Notes: generated by a model from the letters alone, not told the origin. Shown: positions 25,876 through 35,280, numbered from the stretch's first letter. The stretch: 64,000 bases of DNA from Agromyces allii (GCF_009749385.1 NZ_WBIN01000008.1:238790-302789); one strand, 5' to 3'. Translations and numbers: made by a program.

Positions 25876-27093
25876 ATGACGAGCCCGCTGCGGTCGCTGT
25901 GGAGCGCGCCGGCCGCGGTTCCGCCACCGCCTCGGCGCGTGTGGCGCGACTGGGCGCTCGTGGGCGTGCTGGTTCCGCTCGTCGTCGTCGAGGCCGCGCT
26001 GCGCCCAGAGGTGCCGTGGCGCTGGGCCTGGGGGGTCGCCCTCCTCGCGCTCGTGCCGACGCTGCTCTGGCGGCGCACGCGCCCCTTCACCATGCTGGCC
26101 ATCGCGTTCGGCGCCGGAACGGCGTTCGGCCTCGCGACCGGCGACGATCCGCAGCTGTTCACCACCGCCTACTTCCTCGTGCTCGTCTACGCGGTCATGC
26201 GCTGGGGGTCCGGCCGGGCGATGCTCGGCGGCGGTGCACTCGTGCTCGGCGGCTGGGCGCTCAGCCTGGCGACCGGCGCCCCGAGCATCGCCGACCTGAT
26301 CGGCAGCGCGGCCGTCGTCGTCACGACCTGGTCGCTCGGCCTGGCGTTCCGCTGGCGCGCGGGGGCCAGGGCGCGCGAGCTCGACCGCATGCGCCTGCTC
26401 GAGCGCGAGCAGCTCGCGCGCGACCTGCACGACACGGTCGCCCACCACGTCTCGGCCATCGCGATCCAGGCCCAGGCCGGGTTGGCGGTCGCCGACCGGG
26501 ATCCGGATGCCGCCGCGCACGTCCTGCGCACCATCGAGCTCGAGGCGTCCCGAACGCTCGACGAGATGCGCTCGATGGTGCGCGTGCTGCGCCGCGACGG
26601 CGGACCGGGCCGAACGGGCGACGCGGGCGACCCGGGCGTCGACGCCGCGGAGCGGAGCCCGGCACCGTCGGCCGGCGACGTGCGGCGACTCGCGGCATCC
26701 GCGACCGGGCCGGGCGATCTCGACGTCGAGGTGACCGTCGCCGGGGATCTCGAGGCGCTGCCGCCCGCGGTCGGCGCGGCCGTGTTCCGGCTCGCGCAGG
26801 AGGCCGTGACGAACGCCCGCCGGCACGCGCCCGGCGCGACCCGCGTCGACGTCGACGTGCGGGTCGACGGATCGGGCGTGCAGCTCGAGGTGCGCGACGA
26901 CGGCCGGCCCGTGGCATCCGCCCGCCCCGGATACGGCATCACGGGCATGATCGAACGTGCCTCGCTGCTCGGCGGCACGTGCACCGCCGGTCCGGTCGCC
27001 CCCGCGCCCGGCGGCGACGCCGACGACGCGACGAACGGTTGGCGGGTCTCCGCCGTGCTGCCGCGCGAAGCCTGGACGGAGACGACGACATGA
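25876..27093 (+). CDS. NarL-type sensor histidine kinase
   Basis: A 405-residue kinase. Four or five membrane helices (about residues 22-165) form the sensor, followed by the HisKA_3 dimerisation helix with the phosphorylated His in LARDLHDTVAHHVSAIAIQ and a HATPase domain (EAVTNARRHA as N box, GYGITGMIERASLLGG as G boxes). The lack of a large outer loop suggests sensing within the membrane. TATCAT (25864-25869) lies 6 nt before the ATG. ATGA overlap with the response regulator shows translational coupling. Confidence 0.93.
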   Translation: MTSPLRSLWSAPAAVPPPPRRVWRDWALVGVLVPLVVVEAALRPEVPWRWAWGVALLALVPTLLWRRTRPFTMLAIAFGAGTAFGLATGDDPQLFTTAYFLVLVYAVMRWGSGRAMLGGGALVLGGWALSLATGAPSIADLIGSAAVVVTTWSLGLAFRWRAGARARELDRMRLLEREQLARDLHDTVAHHVSAIAIQAQAGLAVADRDPDAAAHVLRTIELEASRTLDEMRSMVRVLRRDGGPGRTGDAGDPGVDAAERSPAPSAGDVRRLAASATGPGDLDVEVTVAGDLEALPPAVGAAVFRLAQEAVTNARRHAPGATRVDVDVRVDGSGVQLEVRDDGRPVASARPGYGITGMIERASLLGGTCTAGPVAPAPGGDADDATNGWRVSAVLPREAWTETTT

Positions 27094-27734
27094 CCGTGCG
27101 CGTGCTCATCGCCGACGACCAGGAGCTCGTGCGAACGGGCCTGCGCATGATCCTCGACGCGCAGCCCGACATCGAGGTGGTCGGCGAGGCGATCGACGGC
27201 CGCGAGGCCGTCGCCATGGCGCGGTCGCTGCGCCCCGACGTGTGCCTCTTCGACATCCGGATGCCGGTGGCCGACGGCATCACGGCGACGCGCGAGCTCG
27301 CGGGGCCCGGCGTGGCCGACCCGATGCCCGTCGTGGTGATCACGACGTTCGACCTCGACGAGTACGTCTACGCGGCACTGCGCGCGGGTGCCCGGGGATT
27401 CCTCCTGAAGAACGCCGGGGCCACGCTGCTGCGCGAGGCGGTCCACGCCGCCGCCCGGGGCGACGCGCTCATCGACCCGAACGTGACCGTGCGGCTCATC
27501 GAGACGTTCGCGGGCACGGCGCCCGAACCGCGGACGCCGCCGTCGAGCCCGCTCACCGACCGCGAGCTGGAGGTCGCCGGCGCGGTCGCCCGCGGCCTCG
27601 GCAACGTCGAGATCGGCCGCGAGCTGCACATCTCGCTCAGCACCGTGAAGACCCACATCGCGAGCATCATGGCCAAGATCGGCGCCCGCAATCGCGTCGA
27701 GCTGGCGATCTGGGCGACCGACGCCCGTCGCTAG
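27090..27734 (+). CDS. NarL/LuxR-family response regulator
   Basis: A 214-residue regulator. The receiver domain (residues 1-120) starts VRVLIADDQELVRTGL, has the phosphoacceptor Asp in DVCLFDIRMP, the switch Thr in VVITTFD, and Lys in GFLLKN. A LuxR-type HTH (LTDRELEVAGAVARGLGNVEIGRELHISLSTVKTHIASIMAKIG) closes the protein. It overlaps the kinase gene by 4 nt and is its partner. Targets are unknown; the adjacent DUF2306 gene is a candidate. Confidence 0.95.
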   Translation: MTVRVLIADDQELVRTGLRMILDAQPDIEVVGEAIDGREAVAMARSLRPDVCLFDIRMPVADGITATRELAGPGVADPMPVVVITTFDLDEYVYAALRAGARGFLLKNAGATLLREAVHAAARGDALIDPNVTVRLIETFAGTAPEPRTPPSSPLTDRELEVAGAVARGLGNVEIGRELHISLSTVKTHIASIMAKIGARNRVELAIWATDARR

Positions 27735-27786
27735 CGCTCCTGCGCCTCGGCCCGACCGCCTCGCGCAGACCGCCTCGGCGGTGCGA

Positions 27787-28230
27787 TCAGCCGTCCAACT
27801 CCTGGAAGAGCGTCAGCTGCAGGCCCGCCGGGCCGCGCAGGCGGGCGTTGACCGAACGCCACGGCGTCTCGCGGGGCTCGGCGATCAGCTCGGCGCCGGC
27901 CTCGACGAGGTCGGCCGTCGCCGCCGCGCTGTCGTCGACCTCGAGCGCGACGCGGAGCCGGTCGCTGCGCTGCCCCTCGGCCTCGACGCGGTCGATGAAC
28001 CGCACCTGCGCCGGATTCGACAGCTCGAGCGTCGCGCGGCCGGCGTCGAGGATCACGACCCGTGCACCCTCGTCGCCGTCGTAGGCCTCCTGCTCCGTCA
28101 TGCCGAGCACGTCGCGGTAGAACGCGAGCGCCTGCTCGAAGTCCTCGGCCTCGACGACGAGCCGGAGCTGCCGCACGCCCGGCCCCCTGCTCGCGCCGGA
28201 GGAGTTCGGGTTCTCATCTTCGATCGCCAT
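27787..28230 (-). CDS. VOC family protein
   Basis: A 147-residue glyoxalase-fold protein. QLRLVVEAEDFEQALAFYRDVLGM opens the first module and DDSAAATADLVEAGAELIAEP the second, ending LRGPAGLQLTLFQEL. Its short N-terminal tail is polar. Convergent with the response regulator gene. Substrate unknown. Confidence 0.88.
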   Translation of the reverse strand: MAIEDENPNSSGASRGPGVRQLRLVVEAEDFEQALAFYRDVLGMTEQEAYDGDEGARVVILDAGRATLELSNPAQVRFIDRVEAEGQRSDRLRVALEVDDSAAATADLVEAGAELIAEPRETPWRSVNARLRGPAGLQLTLFQELDG

Positions 28231-28259
28231 GCACTCAGTGTGCTCCCGGCGCCCGCCCT

Positions 28260-28278
28260 CCGGTCGCTACTCGACCGG
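28260..28278. terminator. Perfect hairpin at the stop codon of the 827-residue gene
   Basis: CCGGTCG (28260-28266) and CGACCGG (28272-28278) are perfect inverted arms around CTACT. It is another TACTCGACCGG repeat copy and contains the stop codon of the leftward gene, which ends in Pro-Val-Glu like the two genes at 1320-1405. Confidence 0.5.
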
Positions 28279-30750
28279 CGCGGGAGCAACGGCAGCGGTG
28301 ACGGCACCGTCGGCGCCCTCGGCCGCGGCCCGCTCCTCCGCGAGGCGTTCGCACATCGCGGAGAGGAACTGCCCGACCCGGTTGCGCTCATCGGTCGTCG
28401 GAACCCAGAAGACGGCGCCCGCGACCTCTGCTGCGACCTCGGCGGCATCCTGCTGCATGCGGACGAGCAGGCAGCGCACCGAGCAGGCCGCGTCGTCGAT
28501 GAGGTACCGCGCGGCGCGCAGCCGTTGCGCGGGCTCGAGGCCACCGGCATCCGTCTGCTCCGTCACGCGGAGCATCGTCGACGCGTCGAGCAGCATGCCG
28601 AACTCGTCGCCGCGCATCTCGGTCGACTCGAGCAGGGTGTCGAGGCCGGATGCCGCGGCCAGCCCGTCGGGTTGGAGGATCCCCTGCCCGGCGAGCGCTC
28701 CGCGCACGTGGCGGAAGCGCGAGATCTCCCATGCCGATCCGATCGGCCGCAGCACGAGCGCCCGCATGAGGTCCTCGGTCCCGAGCAGCTTCAGCTCGGG
28801 GTCCCAGGCCGACATGTCGCGATACTGGTCGACGAGTCGGGCCGCCTCCACCCTGCGGGCCGCCTCCTTCACGACGCGCGTGTGCACGTCGCCCTGCGCG
28901 GTGCGCGAGCGTCGGGCGAGGTAGCACGCGTACGAGTAGCGGATCTCGATCTCACCCGACGCCTTGGTCTCGGCGAGCCAGGGTTCGACGATCTCGACCG
29001 GCTCGCGCGTCGGCCCCGGCCGCCGCGGCGGGCGTGCGAGACGGGGCCCCACCGCGACCGGCTCCGGCGTCGGCACGGCGTCGGCGGCGCCCTGATCGGC
29101 GTCGCGGTCCGGCGGGGGGTCCGCGGCGGCGACGAGCGACTCCTGGCCCGGCTGCCCCTCGTGGAAGATGACGTAGCAGAGCGCCGCCCTCGCACGCATG
29201 CGCAGCAGGACCTCTGCGTGGTCGCGGTCGCGTCGCACCCGGCGATCCCAGTCGTCGCGCGCGGCTGGGCGATCACGACGCACCGACGCCCGCAGCATGC
29301 GGCCGACCGCCTCGCGCCGGCTGAGCTCGGACTGCTTCGCGGTCTCGACGTCGAGCAGCCGCACGAGACGGTCCGCGGCTCGGCGGATGCGGGCGCGACG
29401 CTCGTCGTCCGCGGCATCCGGGGTGCTGTCGAGGTCGACGAGCGCGGCCCAGTTGCGCGCCGCCGACATGTAGAGCACGAGCGTGCGCAGCAGCATCAGG
29501 CGCGGCTCGCCGCGGAACGCGCCGCCCTCGACCGGTTCGCGCAGCACGTACTCGTGCCAGTCGCGCGGCGGTGCGCCGAACACGAGCTCGGTGTCGCAGA
29601 CCCACGCGGCCTGGTTGACGACGGGCTCGAGCCGGTCCATGAGCTGCTCGAGCGCGACGCGGTCGCGCGAGTCCTCGAACTCGGCCTGCACCCGGTTGTA
29701 CTCGACGAGCAGGCTGCGCGGCTCGACCTCGACGGCCCGGTTCAGGTAGTGGTCGCGCTCGGCGCGGTTCTCGGCCATCTGCGCGACGCCGAGGTATCCG
29801 AGCGAGCGCCAGTTCGTCGCCCGGTAGAACCCGCGCACGTCGGGGTAGCGCTCCGCCATGGTCATCGCCGTGTACGCGGCCGCCAGTGCGAGCAGCTTCC
29901 GATGCTGGTCGGATGCCGCGGCATCCGCTGCCGAGACGAACCCCCGCGCGTCGAGGGCGAGGTGCACCTCGCCGATGAGCACGCCGTTTCGGCGCAGCGT
30001 CGCGATCGCCGAGGCCCCGTCGACCATGGTCACCTGCAGCAGCCACGGCGAGGAGTTGAAGAGCACCTGCACGAGCCATGCGGCCACCGACGCGAGGCCG
30101 TTGCCGCTGCGGTCGGCGACGGTGATGAACTCGCTGAAGTCCGGGGAGTCCTGCCGGTCGACGCGGTGGCCGGGGTCGTCGGCGTTGAGGTCGCGCATCT
30201 GGAGGAGCGCGTCGATCGACCAGGCCCCGTTGGTGGAGCCGTCGGGCGAGATCACGTGCGCGTCGATCCGCGACCGCGTCGCAAGACCGGGCGCGAGCAC
30301 GCAGACGGCGAGCCACGCGAGGCCGCCGCCCACGAGCACCCACACGAGCAGGGTGTCCTTCGCGAACACCGTCACGAGCACCGTCGCGATCGGGGCCACG
30401 AAGAGGAGCGTCCAGCCGATGGTGCGCAGGCGATGTCCCGTCGCGCGGGTCAGTCGCAGATCACGGACCCATGGCAGCAGCGTCACGATGCGCGCCGCCA
30501 CGGCGAGACCGAGCCACCAGGCGGCGATCGCGATGCCCGTGTCGGCGAGCGGAGCGAGGTTGCCGTCGACGAAGCCCTCCCATCGGGTGCCGATCGACGA
30601 GGCCCAGTCGCTCATGCCGCCGGCGTCGGCCGCGCCGCCCGCGGCGCTCGGGCTCGCGCACCCGCTCAACGCCACGGCGAGCGCGCCGAGGATCGCGATG
30701 GTCGCTGCCGACCTTCGGTTCCGAGCTGGGGCGAGGATGCGCTGGTTCAT
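28267..30750 (-). CDS. Large membrane lipoprotein of unknown function, 827 residues
   Basis: I do not recognise this family. The N-terminus is a lipoprotein signal (AVALSGCAS), followed by two or three hydrophobic segments (about residues 52-72 and 93-135). The remainder is a soluble, Arg/Ala/Glu-rich region with helical repeats resembling TPRs around residues 300-380 (SLGYLGVAQMAENRAERDHYLNRAVEVEP). A Pro-rich linker (about 545-590) precedes a second helical domain. The protein ends in repeat-derived PVE. It stands alone, convergent with nothing and divergent from a DUF2306 gene. Codon use is ordinary, so it is likely native. Confidence 0.8.
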   Translation of the reverse strand: MNQRILAPARNRRSAATIAILGALAVALSGCASPSAAGGAADAGGMSDWASSIGTRWEGFVDGNLAPLADTGIAIAAWWLGLAVAARIVTLLPWVRDLRLTRATGHRLRTIGWTLLFVAPIATVLVTVFAKDTLLVWVLVGGGLAWLAVCVLAPGLATRSRIDAHVISPDGSTNGAWSIDALLQMRDLNADDPGHRVDRQDSPDFSEFITVADRSGNGLASVAAWLVQVLFNSSPWLLQVTMVDGASAIATLRRNGVLIGEVHLALDARGFVSAADAAASDQHRKLLALAAAYTAMTMAERYPDVRGFYRATNWRSLGYLGVAQMAENRAERDHYLNRAVEVEPRSLLVEYNRVQAEFEDSRDRVALEQLMDRLEPVVNQAAWVCDTELVFGAPPRDWHEYVLREPVEGGAFRGEPRLMLLRTLVLYMSAARNWAALVDLDSTPDAADDERRARIRRAADRLVRLLDVETAKQSELSRREAVGRMLRASVRRDRPAARDDWDRRVRRDRDHAEVLLRMRARAALCYVIFHEGQPGQESLVAAADPPPDRDADQGAADAVPTPEPVAVGPRLARPPRRPGPTREPVEIVEPWLAETKASGEIEIRYSYACYLARRSRTAQGDVHTRVVKEAARRVEAARLVDQYRDMSAWDPELKLLGTEDLMRALVLRPIGSAWEISRFRHVRGALAGQGILQPDGLAAASGLDTLLESTEMRGDEFGMLLDASTMLRVTEQTDAGGLEPAQRLRAARYLIDDAACSVRCLLVRMQQDAAEVAAEVAGAVFWVPTTDERNRVGQFLSAMCERLAEERAAAEGADGAVTAAVAPAPVE

Positions 30751-30957
30751 GGTGGGTCCGCCTACGGCCGACCCTCGCGCGCGAGCGCGGGAGCCGCGTC
30801 GGTGCGGACCCTGAACGGCGTGGGGGCTGTCCCTGACCTGCGGCCGGCCGGGGTACGAGGTCGCCCGCATGGCGCGATCCCCCGGCGCGCGATCCCCCGG
30901 CCCGACCCGGGGGTTGACCCGATATCCGCACCGGCCGCGCACTCGTACCGTGCGACC

Positions 30958-31770
30958 ATGACCACCACGAGCACCGGCGCATCGCAGCCGCCCGCGGCAT
31001 CCGACCCGACCGGCACCGTCGATCCCACCGCCCCTGCCCCCGCCCCTGCCCCTGCAGCGCAGCCCGCGGCCCGTCTCGGCACCCGCATCGCCTGGGTCTG
31101 GGTGCTGCTGTCGTCGCTCGCGATCGCCGCGTTCGCGGTGACGCCGTACCTCACGGCCTCGCTGCGCTCGCTCGCCGAGTCGCCGTCCGGCGGACTCGCA
31201 GGCAACTACGCCGAGCAGCCGTGGCCGATCCAGCTCGCGCTCTACGCCCACATCGTCGGCGGCGGACTCGCGCTCGTGCTCGGGCCGCTGCAGTTCTGGC
31301 GCAGCCTCCGCACGCGGCATCCGCGCGTGCACCGCTGGACGGGCCGCACCTACCTCACCGCCGTCGGCATCGGCGGGCTCGCCGCGCTCGTGATCGCGCC
31401 GGTGAACGATGCTGGCCTCGTGGGCCTGTTCGGGTTCGGCGGGCTCGGCGTCGTGTGGCTCCTCACCGGCACGCTCGCCTACCGCGCGATCCGGCGAGGG
31501 GATGTCGCGAGCCACCGCGCGTGGATGATGCGCAACTTCGCCCTCACCTACGCGGCCGTGACCCTGCGCATCTGGATCCCCCTGCTCATCGTGGCGCAGC
31601 TGCCGTTCACGAGCGGCGCCTTCGACTTCGACGCCGTGTTCGCGAACGCCTACGCCGCGGTGCCGTTCCTCTGCTGGCTGCCGAACCTCCTGGTGGCCGA
31701 GTGGCTCATCGCTCGTCGCGGGCGGCCGGCATTCCGGCCGGCAGCGGTCGCGCTGCCTGCCGCGGGCTGA
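30958..31770 (+). CDS. DUF2306 membrane protein (paralog)
   Basis: A 270-residue membrane protein with a Pro/Ala-rich N-terminal tail (residues 10-40) and six to seven helices. YAHIVGGGLALVLGPLQFWRSLRTRHPRVHRWTGRTYL and RRGDVASHRAWMMRNFALTYAA match the DUF2306 pattern and the paralog at 25092. The conserved His residues (HIVG, VHRW, SHRAW) suggest a cofactor. TACCGT (30946-30951) is exactly 6 nt before the ATG. Function unknown. Confidence 0.88.
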   Translation: MTTTSTGASQPPAASDPTGTVDPTAPAPAPAPAAQPAARLGTRIAWVWVLLSSLAIAAFAVTPYLTASLRSLAESPSGGLAGNYAEQPWPIQLALYAHIVGGGLALVLGPLQFWRSLRTRHPRVHRWTGRTYLTAVGIGGLAALVIAPVNDAGLVGLFGFGGLGVVWLLTGTLAYRAIRRGDVASHRAWMMRNFALTYAAVTLRIWIPLLIVAQLPFTSGAFDFDAVFANAYAAVPFLCWLPNLLVAEWLIARRGRPAFRPAAVALPAAG

Positions 31771-31782
31771 ACGCCGCCCGGA

Positions 31783-33177
31783 CTACACGGCCGGCCACCA
31801 CGCCTCGTCGGTCCAGAGCCCGAGCTCCTGCTCGAGCGCGGCCCCGACCCGGAAGACCACGGCGTCGTCGTAGGTGCGCCCGACGATCTGCACGCCCGTC
31901 GGCACGCCGTTGGGCGCGCGTCCCGACGGCACGGCGAGCACGGGCACCCGGCCGATGACGTTGAACGGCAGGGTCATGAGCTTCGAGAACACCGCCGCGC
32001 TGTCGATGCACGGTTCGTCGGCGGCGAGCCCGGTGGTCGCGATCGTCGGGCAGATCAGCACGTCGTAGTCGGTCATGAGCTCGGCGAAGGGTCGGTAGAA
32101 CGCCGACTCGGCTTCGAGGCCCGACACGTAGTCGCCGCCGGTCGCCGCCGACGCGGCGAAGGCGCGCGTGTACGGCATGAGCTGGTCGGCGCGCGCCGGG
32201 TCGCCCTCGGCGATCGCCTCGATGAACGGTCCCATGACGGCGCCGAAATGCGGCCACGCGGTGGCGAGCGTGCGCTCGGGCCCCCACGGCAGCTCGACGA
32301 GGTCGACGACGGCGCCGGCCGCGACGAGTGCGGCGCCGACGGCCCGCGTGTTCGCCTCGATGGCCGGGTCGACGTCGTAGCCGCCGAGGTCGAGGCAGAG
32401 GGCGATGCGGATGCCGCTGAGCGACCCGATCTCACCCGACACCGCCGAGACCTCTCGCAGTGACGCCGCGTCGCCGACCCACGGGCCCGAGATGACGTTC
32501 TGGAGCAGCGCGACATCCGCGACGCTGCGGCCCATCGGACCGTCGGCGCAGTACGTGTCGGAGTTGAACGGCGCCATGCCCGGCACCCGGCCGAAGGGCG
32601 GCTTGAAGCCGACGACGCCGCAGAACGACGCCGGGATGCGGATCGAGCCGCCGATGTCGGAGCCCGTGGCGAGCAGCGTCGATCCGGCCGCGAGCACGGC
32701 GCCCGAGCCGCCCGACGAGCCGCCGGGCGTGAAGTCGGGGTTCCACGGGTTGCGCGTCACGCCCCAGAGCTTCGAGTGCGTCACGGGTGCGCAGCAGTAC
32801 TCGGGGGTCGTGGTGCGGGCGTGCACGACCGCGCCGGCCGCCTGGATGCGCTCGACGATCGGGTGCGTCTCGGTCGCGACGTTGCCTCGTTCGAGCAGGC
32901 ATCCGTCTTCGAGCAGGTGACCGGCGATCGGCTGCTCGTCCTTCAGCATCAGCGGGACGCCCTCGAGCGCGCCGACGGCGCGACCCGCGGCGAACCGGGC
33001 TTCGGATGCCGCGGCGCGCGCCCGCGCATCGTCGACCCACTGCTCGGTGATGGCGTTGATCTTCGGCTCGGTCGCCGCGGTGCGGGCGAGCACCGATTCG
33101 AGCAGGTCGACGGGCGAGAGCTCGCGGCGTCGGAGGAGCTCGGATGCGCGGGTGGCGGTGAGTCGGAACAGATCCAT
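31783..33177 (-). CDS. Amidase signature enzyme
   Basis: A 464-residue amidase. The Ser-cisSer-Lys triad is visible: Lys in LMLKDEQP, cis-Ser in TPGGSSGGSGAVLAAG, and nucleophile Ser in GSDIGGSIRIPASFCG. Family members hydrolyse amides to carboxylate and ammonia; the substrate cannot be named. I start at ATG 33177, which has AAAGGG 5 nt upstream. The ATG at 33195 lies within an operator repeat and lacks a ribosome site. Divergent from a TetR regulator whose palindromes lie between them, so probably repressed by it. Confidence 0.92.
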   Translation of the reverse strand: MDLFRLTATRASELLRRRELSPVDLLESVLARTAATEPKINAITEQWVDDARARAAASEARFAAGRAVGALEGVPLMLKDEQPIAGHLLEDGCLLERGNVATETHPIVERIQAAGAVVHARTTTPEYCCAPVTHSKLWGVTRNPWNPDFTPGGSSGGSGAVLAAGSTLLATGSDIGGSIRIPASFCGVVGFKPPFGRVPGMAPFNSDTYCADGPMGRSVADVALLQNVISGPWVGDAASLREVSAVSGEIGSLSGIRIALCLDLGGYDVDPAIEANTRAVGAALVAAGAVVDLVELPWGPERTLATAWPHFGAVMGPFIEAIAEGDPARADQLMPYTRAFAASAATGGDYVSGLEAESAFYRPFAELMTDYDVLICPTIATTGLAADEPCIDSAAVFSKLMTLPFNVIGRVPVLAVPSGRAPNGVPTGVQIVGRTYDDAVVFRVGAALEQELGLWTDEAWWPAV

Positions 33178-33196
33178 GGGTGCCCTTTCAGACATG

Positions 33197-33227
33197 CGTA
33201 CGCCGTACGGTTCCGTACAGTGTACGG
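33197..33227. promoter_or_regulatory. TetR operators between amidase and regulator
   Basis: CCGTACAGTGTACGG (33213-33227) is a perfect palindrome of 7-bp arms around one base. Directly beside it, GCGTACGCCGTACGG (33197-33211) holds two further CGTACG units. The sites fall within the presumed promoters of both divergent genes. Confidence 0.7.
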
Positions 33228-33244
33228 ACGATACTCTTGCACGC

Positions 33245-33913
33245 ATGGCGTCACGTCAAGAGGCATCCGCAGACCGATCCGCAGCCACCCAGGCCGCGGC
33301 CCGACCGACGATGACGCGCACCGACGTCACCACGGCCGCGATCGCCCTGGCCGAGCGCGACGGCCTCGACGCGCTCACGATGCGCCGCCTCGCCGCCGAG
33401 CTCGGCTGCGCGCCGATGAGCCTCTACACGCACGTGCGCAATCGCGACGACCTCGTCGACGCCATCGTCGCCCGACTCATCGAGCGGCTCGGACTGCACG
33501 AGGTTGCGGGCGAATCGTGGCAGGAGTCCGTGCGGCGGACCCTCCGGGCATATCGCGAGCTCGCGGTCGCCCTGCCCCGCTCGTTCGAGCTGCTCGCACT
33601 CGCGCCCTACGACACGACCCCGGTCGCGCCGCACCTCGCCACCGTGATCGCCGGCCTCGAGCGCAGCGGGCTCCGACCCGAGCAGGCGCGCCAGATCCTC
33701 GGCATCGTCGACGCCTACGCCACCGGGTTCCTCGTGGTCTGGGCGCGCAGCCGACCCGAGGGCCGGGCCGCAGCGCGGGGCGCCGCGGCATCCGGTGCGC
33801 CCGATGCACCCGAAGCGGGCGATCTCGCGGGCATGCGCGAGCTCGCGACGTTCGACCACGGTCTCGAAGCCCTCATCGCGGGTCTCGACGCGACGCTGGT
33901 GCAGCCCGCCTGA
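33245..33913 (+). CDS. TetR/AcrR family repressor (TetR_C_1 type)
   Basis: A 222-residue regulator. The HTH is ALTMRRLAAELGCAPMSLYTHV with the following RNRDDLVDAIV, typical of the TetR subgroup with a TetR-like C-terminal domain. An N-terminal polar tail of about 20 residues precedes it. TACTCT (33232-33237) lies 7 nt before the ATG, which argues for a leaderless mRNA. Adjacent palindromes suggest it controls itself and the amidase. Confidence 0.92.
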   Translation: MASRQEASADRSAATQAAARPTMTRTDVTTAAIALAERDGLDALTMRRLAAELGCAPMSLYTHVRNRDDLVDAIVARLIERLGLHEVAGESWQESVRRTLRAYRELAVALPRSFELLALAPYDTTPVAPHLATVIAGLERSGLRPEQARQILGIVDAYATGFLVVWARSRPEGRAAARGAAASGAPDAPEAGDLAGMRELATFDHGLEALIAGLDATLVQPA

Positions 33914-34124
33914 TTTCGATGCCGGTCGAGGGCGGGTCGCTGCAGCCTCGAATCCCGGCCCGCCGCTCCCTGTCCTCGAAAGGGTCCGCTCCTCGACCGG
34001 CGGGAGCCTCCGTGCAGATCTCCGTGCACGGCACGGATGCGGCACCGTGCGCCCGCCGCGACACTCGCTCCATCAGTCACCACGGCCGCGTCGCTTCGAC
34101 GGGCCACCGACCAAGGAGCACCGC
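33914..34124 (+). other. Intergenic region with degenerate TACTCGACCGG-like sequence
   Basis: The 211 bp between TetR and methyltransferase genes contain TTTCGATGCCGGTCGAGG near 33913-33931 and CTCCTCGACCGGCGGG near 33990. These resemble a decayed inverted pair of the family repeat and may terminate the TetR transcript. No ORF is convincing. Confidence 0.4.
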
Positions 34125-35000
34125 ATGACCAGCACCACCCCGACCACTGCAACCCCGATCACCGCAACCGACGCGGATCGCGAACTCAAGGCCAAGCACC
34201 GCAGCATGTGGGCGTCGGGCGACTACCCGACGCTCGCCTCCGACCTCATCTGGAGCCTCGGGCCGCGCGTCGTCGCCGCGACGGGCGTGCACGAGGGCGA
34301 CCGCGTGCTCGACATCGCGGCCGGCAGCGGCAACGCCTCGATCCCGGCCGCCGAGGCCGGCGCAGAGGTCGTCGCGAGCGACCTCGCCCCCGAGCTCTTC
34401 ACCGTCGGGCGCCGCAAGGCCGCCGAGGCCGGCGTCGAGGTCGAATGGCGCGAGGCCGACGCCGAGGACCTCCCCTTCGAGGATGCCGCGTTCGACACCG
34501 CGATCTCGACCGTCGGGATCATGTTCGCCCCGCACCACGAGGCCGCGACCGACGAACTGCTTCGCGTCGTGCACCCCGGCGGACGCATCGGCATCCTGAG
34601 CTGGACGCCCGAGGGCTTCATCGGCCGCATGTTCGGGGTCATGAAGCCGTACGCCCCGCCGCTGCCCGAGGGCGCGACGCCCGCCCCGCGATGGGGCGAC
34701 GAGGCGCACGTGCGCTCGCTGTTCGCGGGAGAGAGCGGCGAACAGGCCCGTGTCACCGACGTCGTGGCCGTGAAGGACACGGTCGAGATCGACCGGTTCG
34801 CGAGCGGCGCCGAGTTCCGCGACTACTTCAAGACCAACTACGGCCCGACGATCGCGGTCTACAACCGCATCGCCGGCGACCCCGAGGCCGTACGGGCGCT
34901 CGACGAGGCGCTCGCCGCGCACGGCGACGAGGAACTCCGGGCGGGCGCGACCGGCGCCATGCACTGGGAGTACCTGCTCGTCACCGCGACCCGCTGCTGA
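34125..35000 (+). CDS. Class I SAM-dependent methyltransferase
   Basis: A 291-residue enzyme with motif I VLDIAAGSGNASIPAA and the later LPFEDAAFDTAISTVGIMFAPHHEAATDELLRVVHPGGRIGILSW, the UbiE/Methyltransf_11-like pattern. AAGGAG precedes the ATG. The first 15 residues are Thr/Pro-rich. Followed by a small ORF, perhaps in one transcript. The acceptor is unknown. Confidence 0.92.
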   Translation: MTSTTPTTATPITATDADRELKAKHRSMWASGDYPTLASDLIWSLGPRVVAATGVHEGDRVLDIAAGSGNASIPAAEAGAEVVASDLAPELFTVGRRKAAEAGVEVEWREADAEDLPFEDAAFDTAISTVGIMFAPHHEAATDELLRVVHPGGRIGILSWTPEGFIGRMFGVMKPYAPPLPEGATPAPRWGDEAHVRSLFAGESGEQARVTDVVAVKDTVEIDRFASGAEFRDYFKTNYGPTIAVYNRIAGDPEAVRALDEALAAHGDEELRAGATGAMHWEYLLVTATRC

Positions 35001-35022
35001 GCGGGCGCCGCCCGCGCGACGC

Positions 35023-35057
35023 GCAACACCGCAACATCTGCAACATCCGCAACACGA
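35023..35057 (+). repeat. Four short GCAACA tandem units
   Basis: GCAACACC, GCAACATCT, GCAACATCC and GCAACACGA follow each other as 8-9 bp units in the 79-bp gap between the methyltransferase and the small ORF. The stretch is markedly less GC-rich than its surroundings. Confidence 0.7.
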
Positions 35058-35079
35058 TTCGATGAAGAAGGAGCCACCC

Positions 35080-35280
35080 GTGAACCTCAGCGATCACTTC
35101 TGGGTGCACGAGATCCAGTCGGCCGGCGAGGCGGCCATGATGCGCGACCTCGAACGGCGCCGCATCGCCCTCGAGCGAGCCGCGGAGATCACCGCCGCGA
35201 ACGTCGTCGAGGCACGGGGGGCGGATGCCGCGGCTCCGGCCGCGACCAGGGCTGGCGCCCCTGCGGCCGCCGTCGCCTGA
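35080..35280 (+). CDS. Small protein, 66 residues
   Basis: A small ORF of unknown function. I use GTG 35080 because AAGAAGGAG sits 6-7 nt upstream of it; an ATG at 35062 would place that Shine-Dalgarno inside the coding region. The first 45 residues (LSDHFWVHEIQSAGEAAMMRDLERRR) form an amphipathic, charged helix; the rest is Ala-rich and low complexity. Located 79 bp after the methyltransferase on the same strand. Confidence 0.6.
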   Translation: MNLSDHFWVHEIQSAGEAAMMRDLERRRIALERAAEITAANVVEARGADAAAPAATRAGAPAAAVA

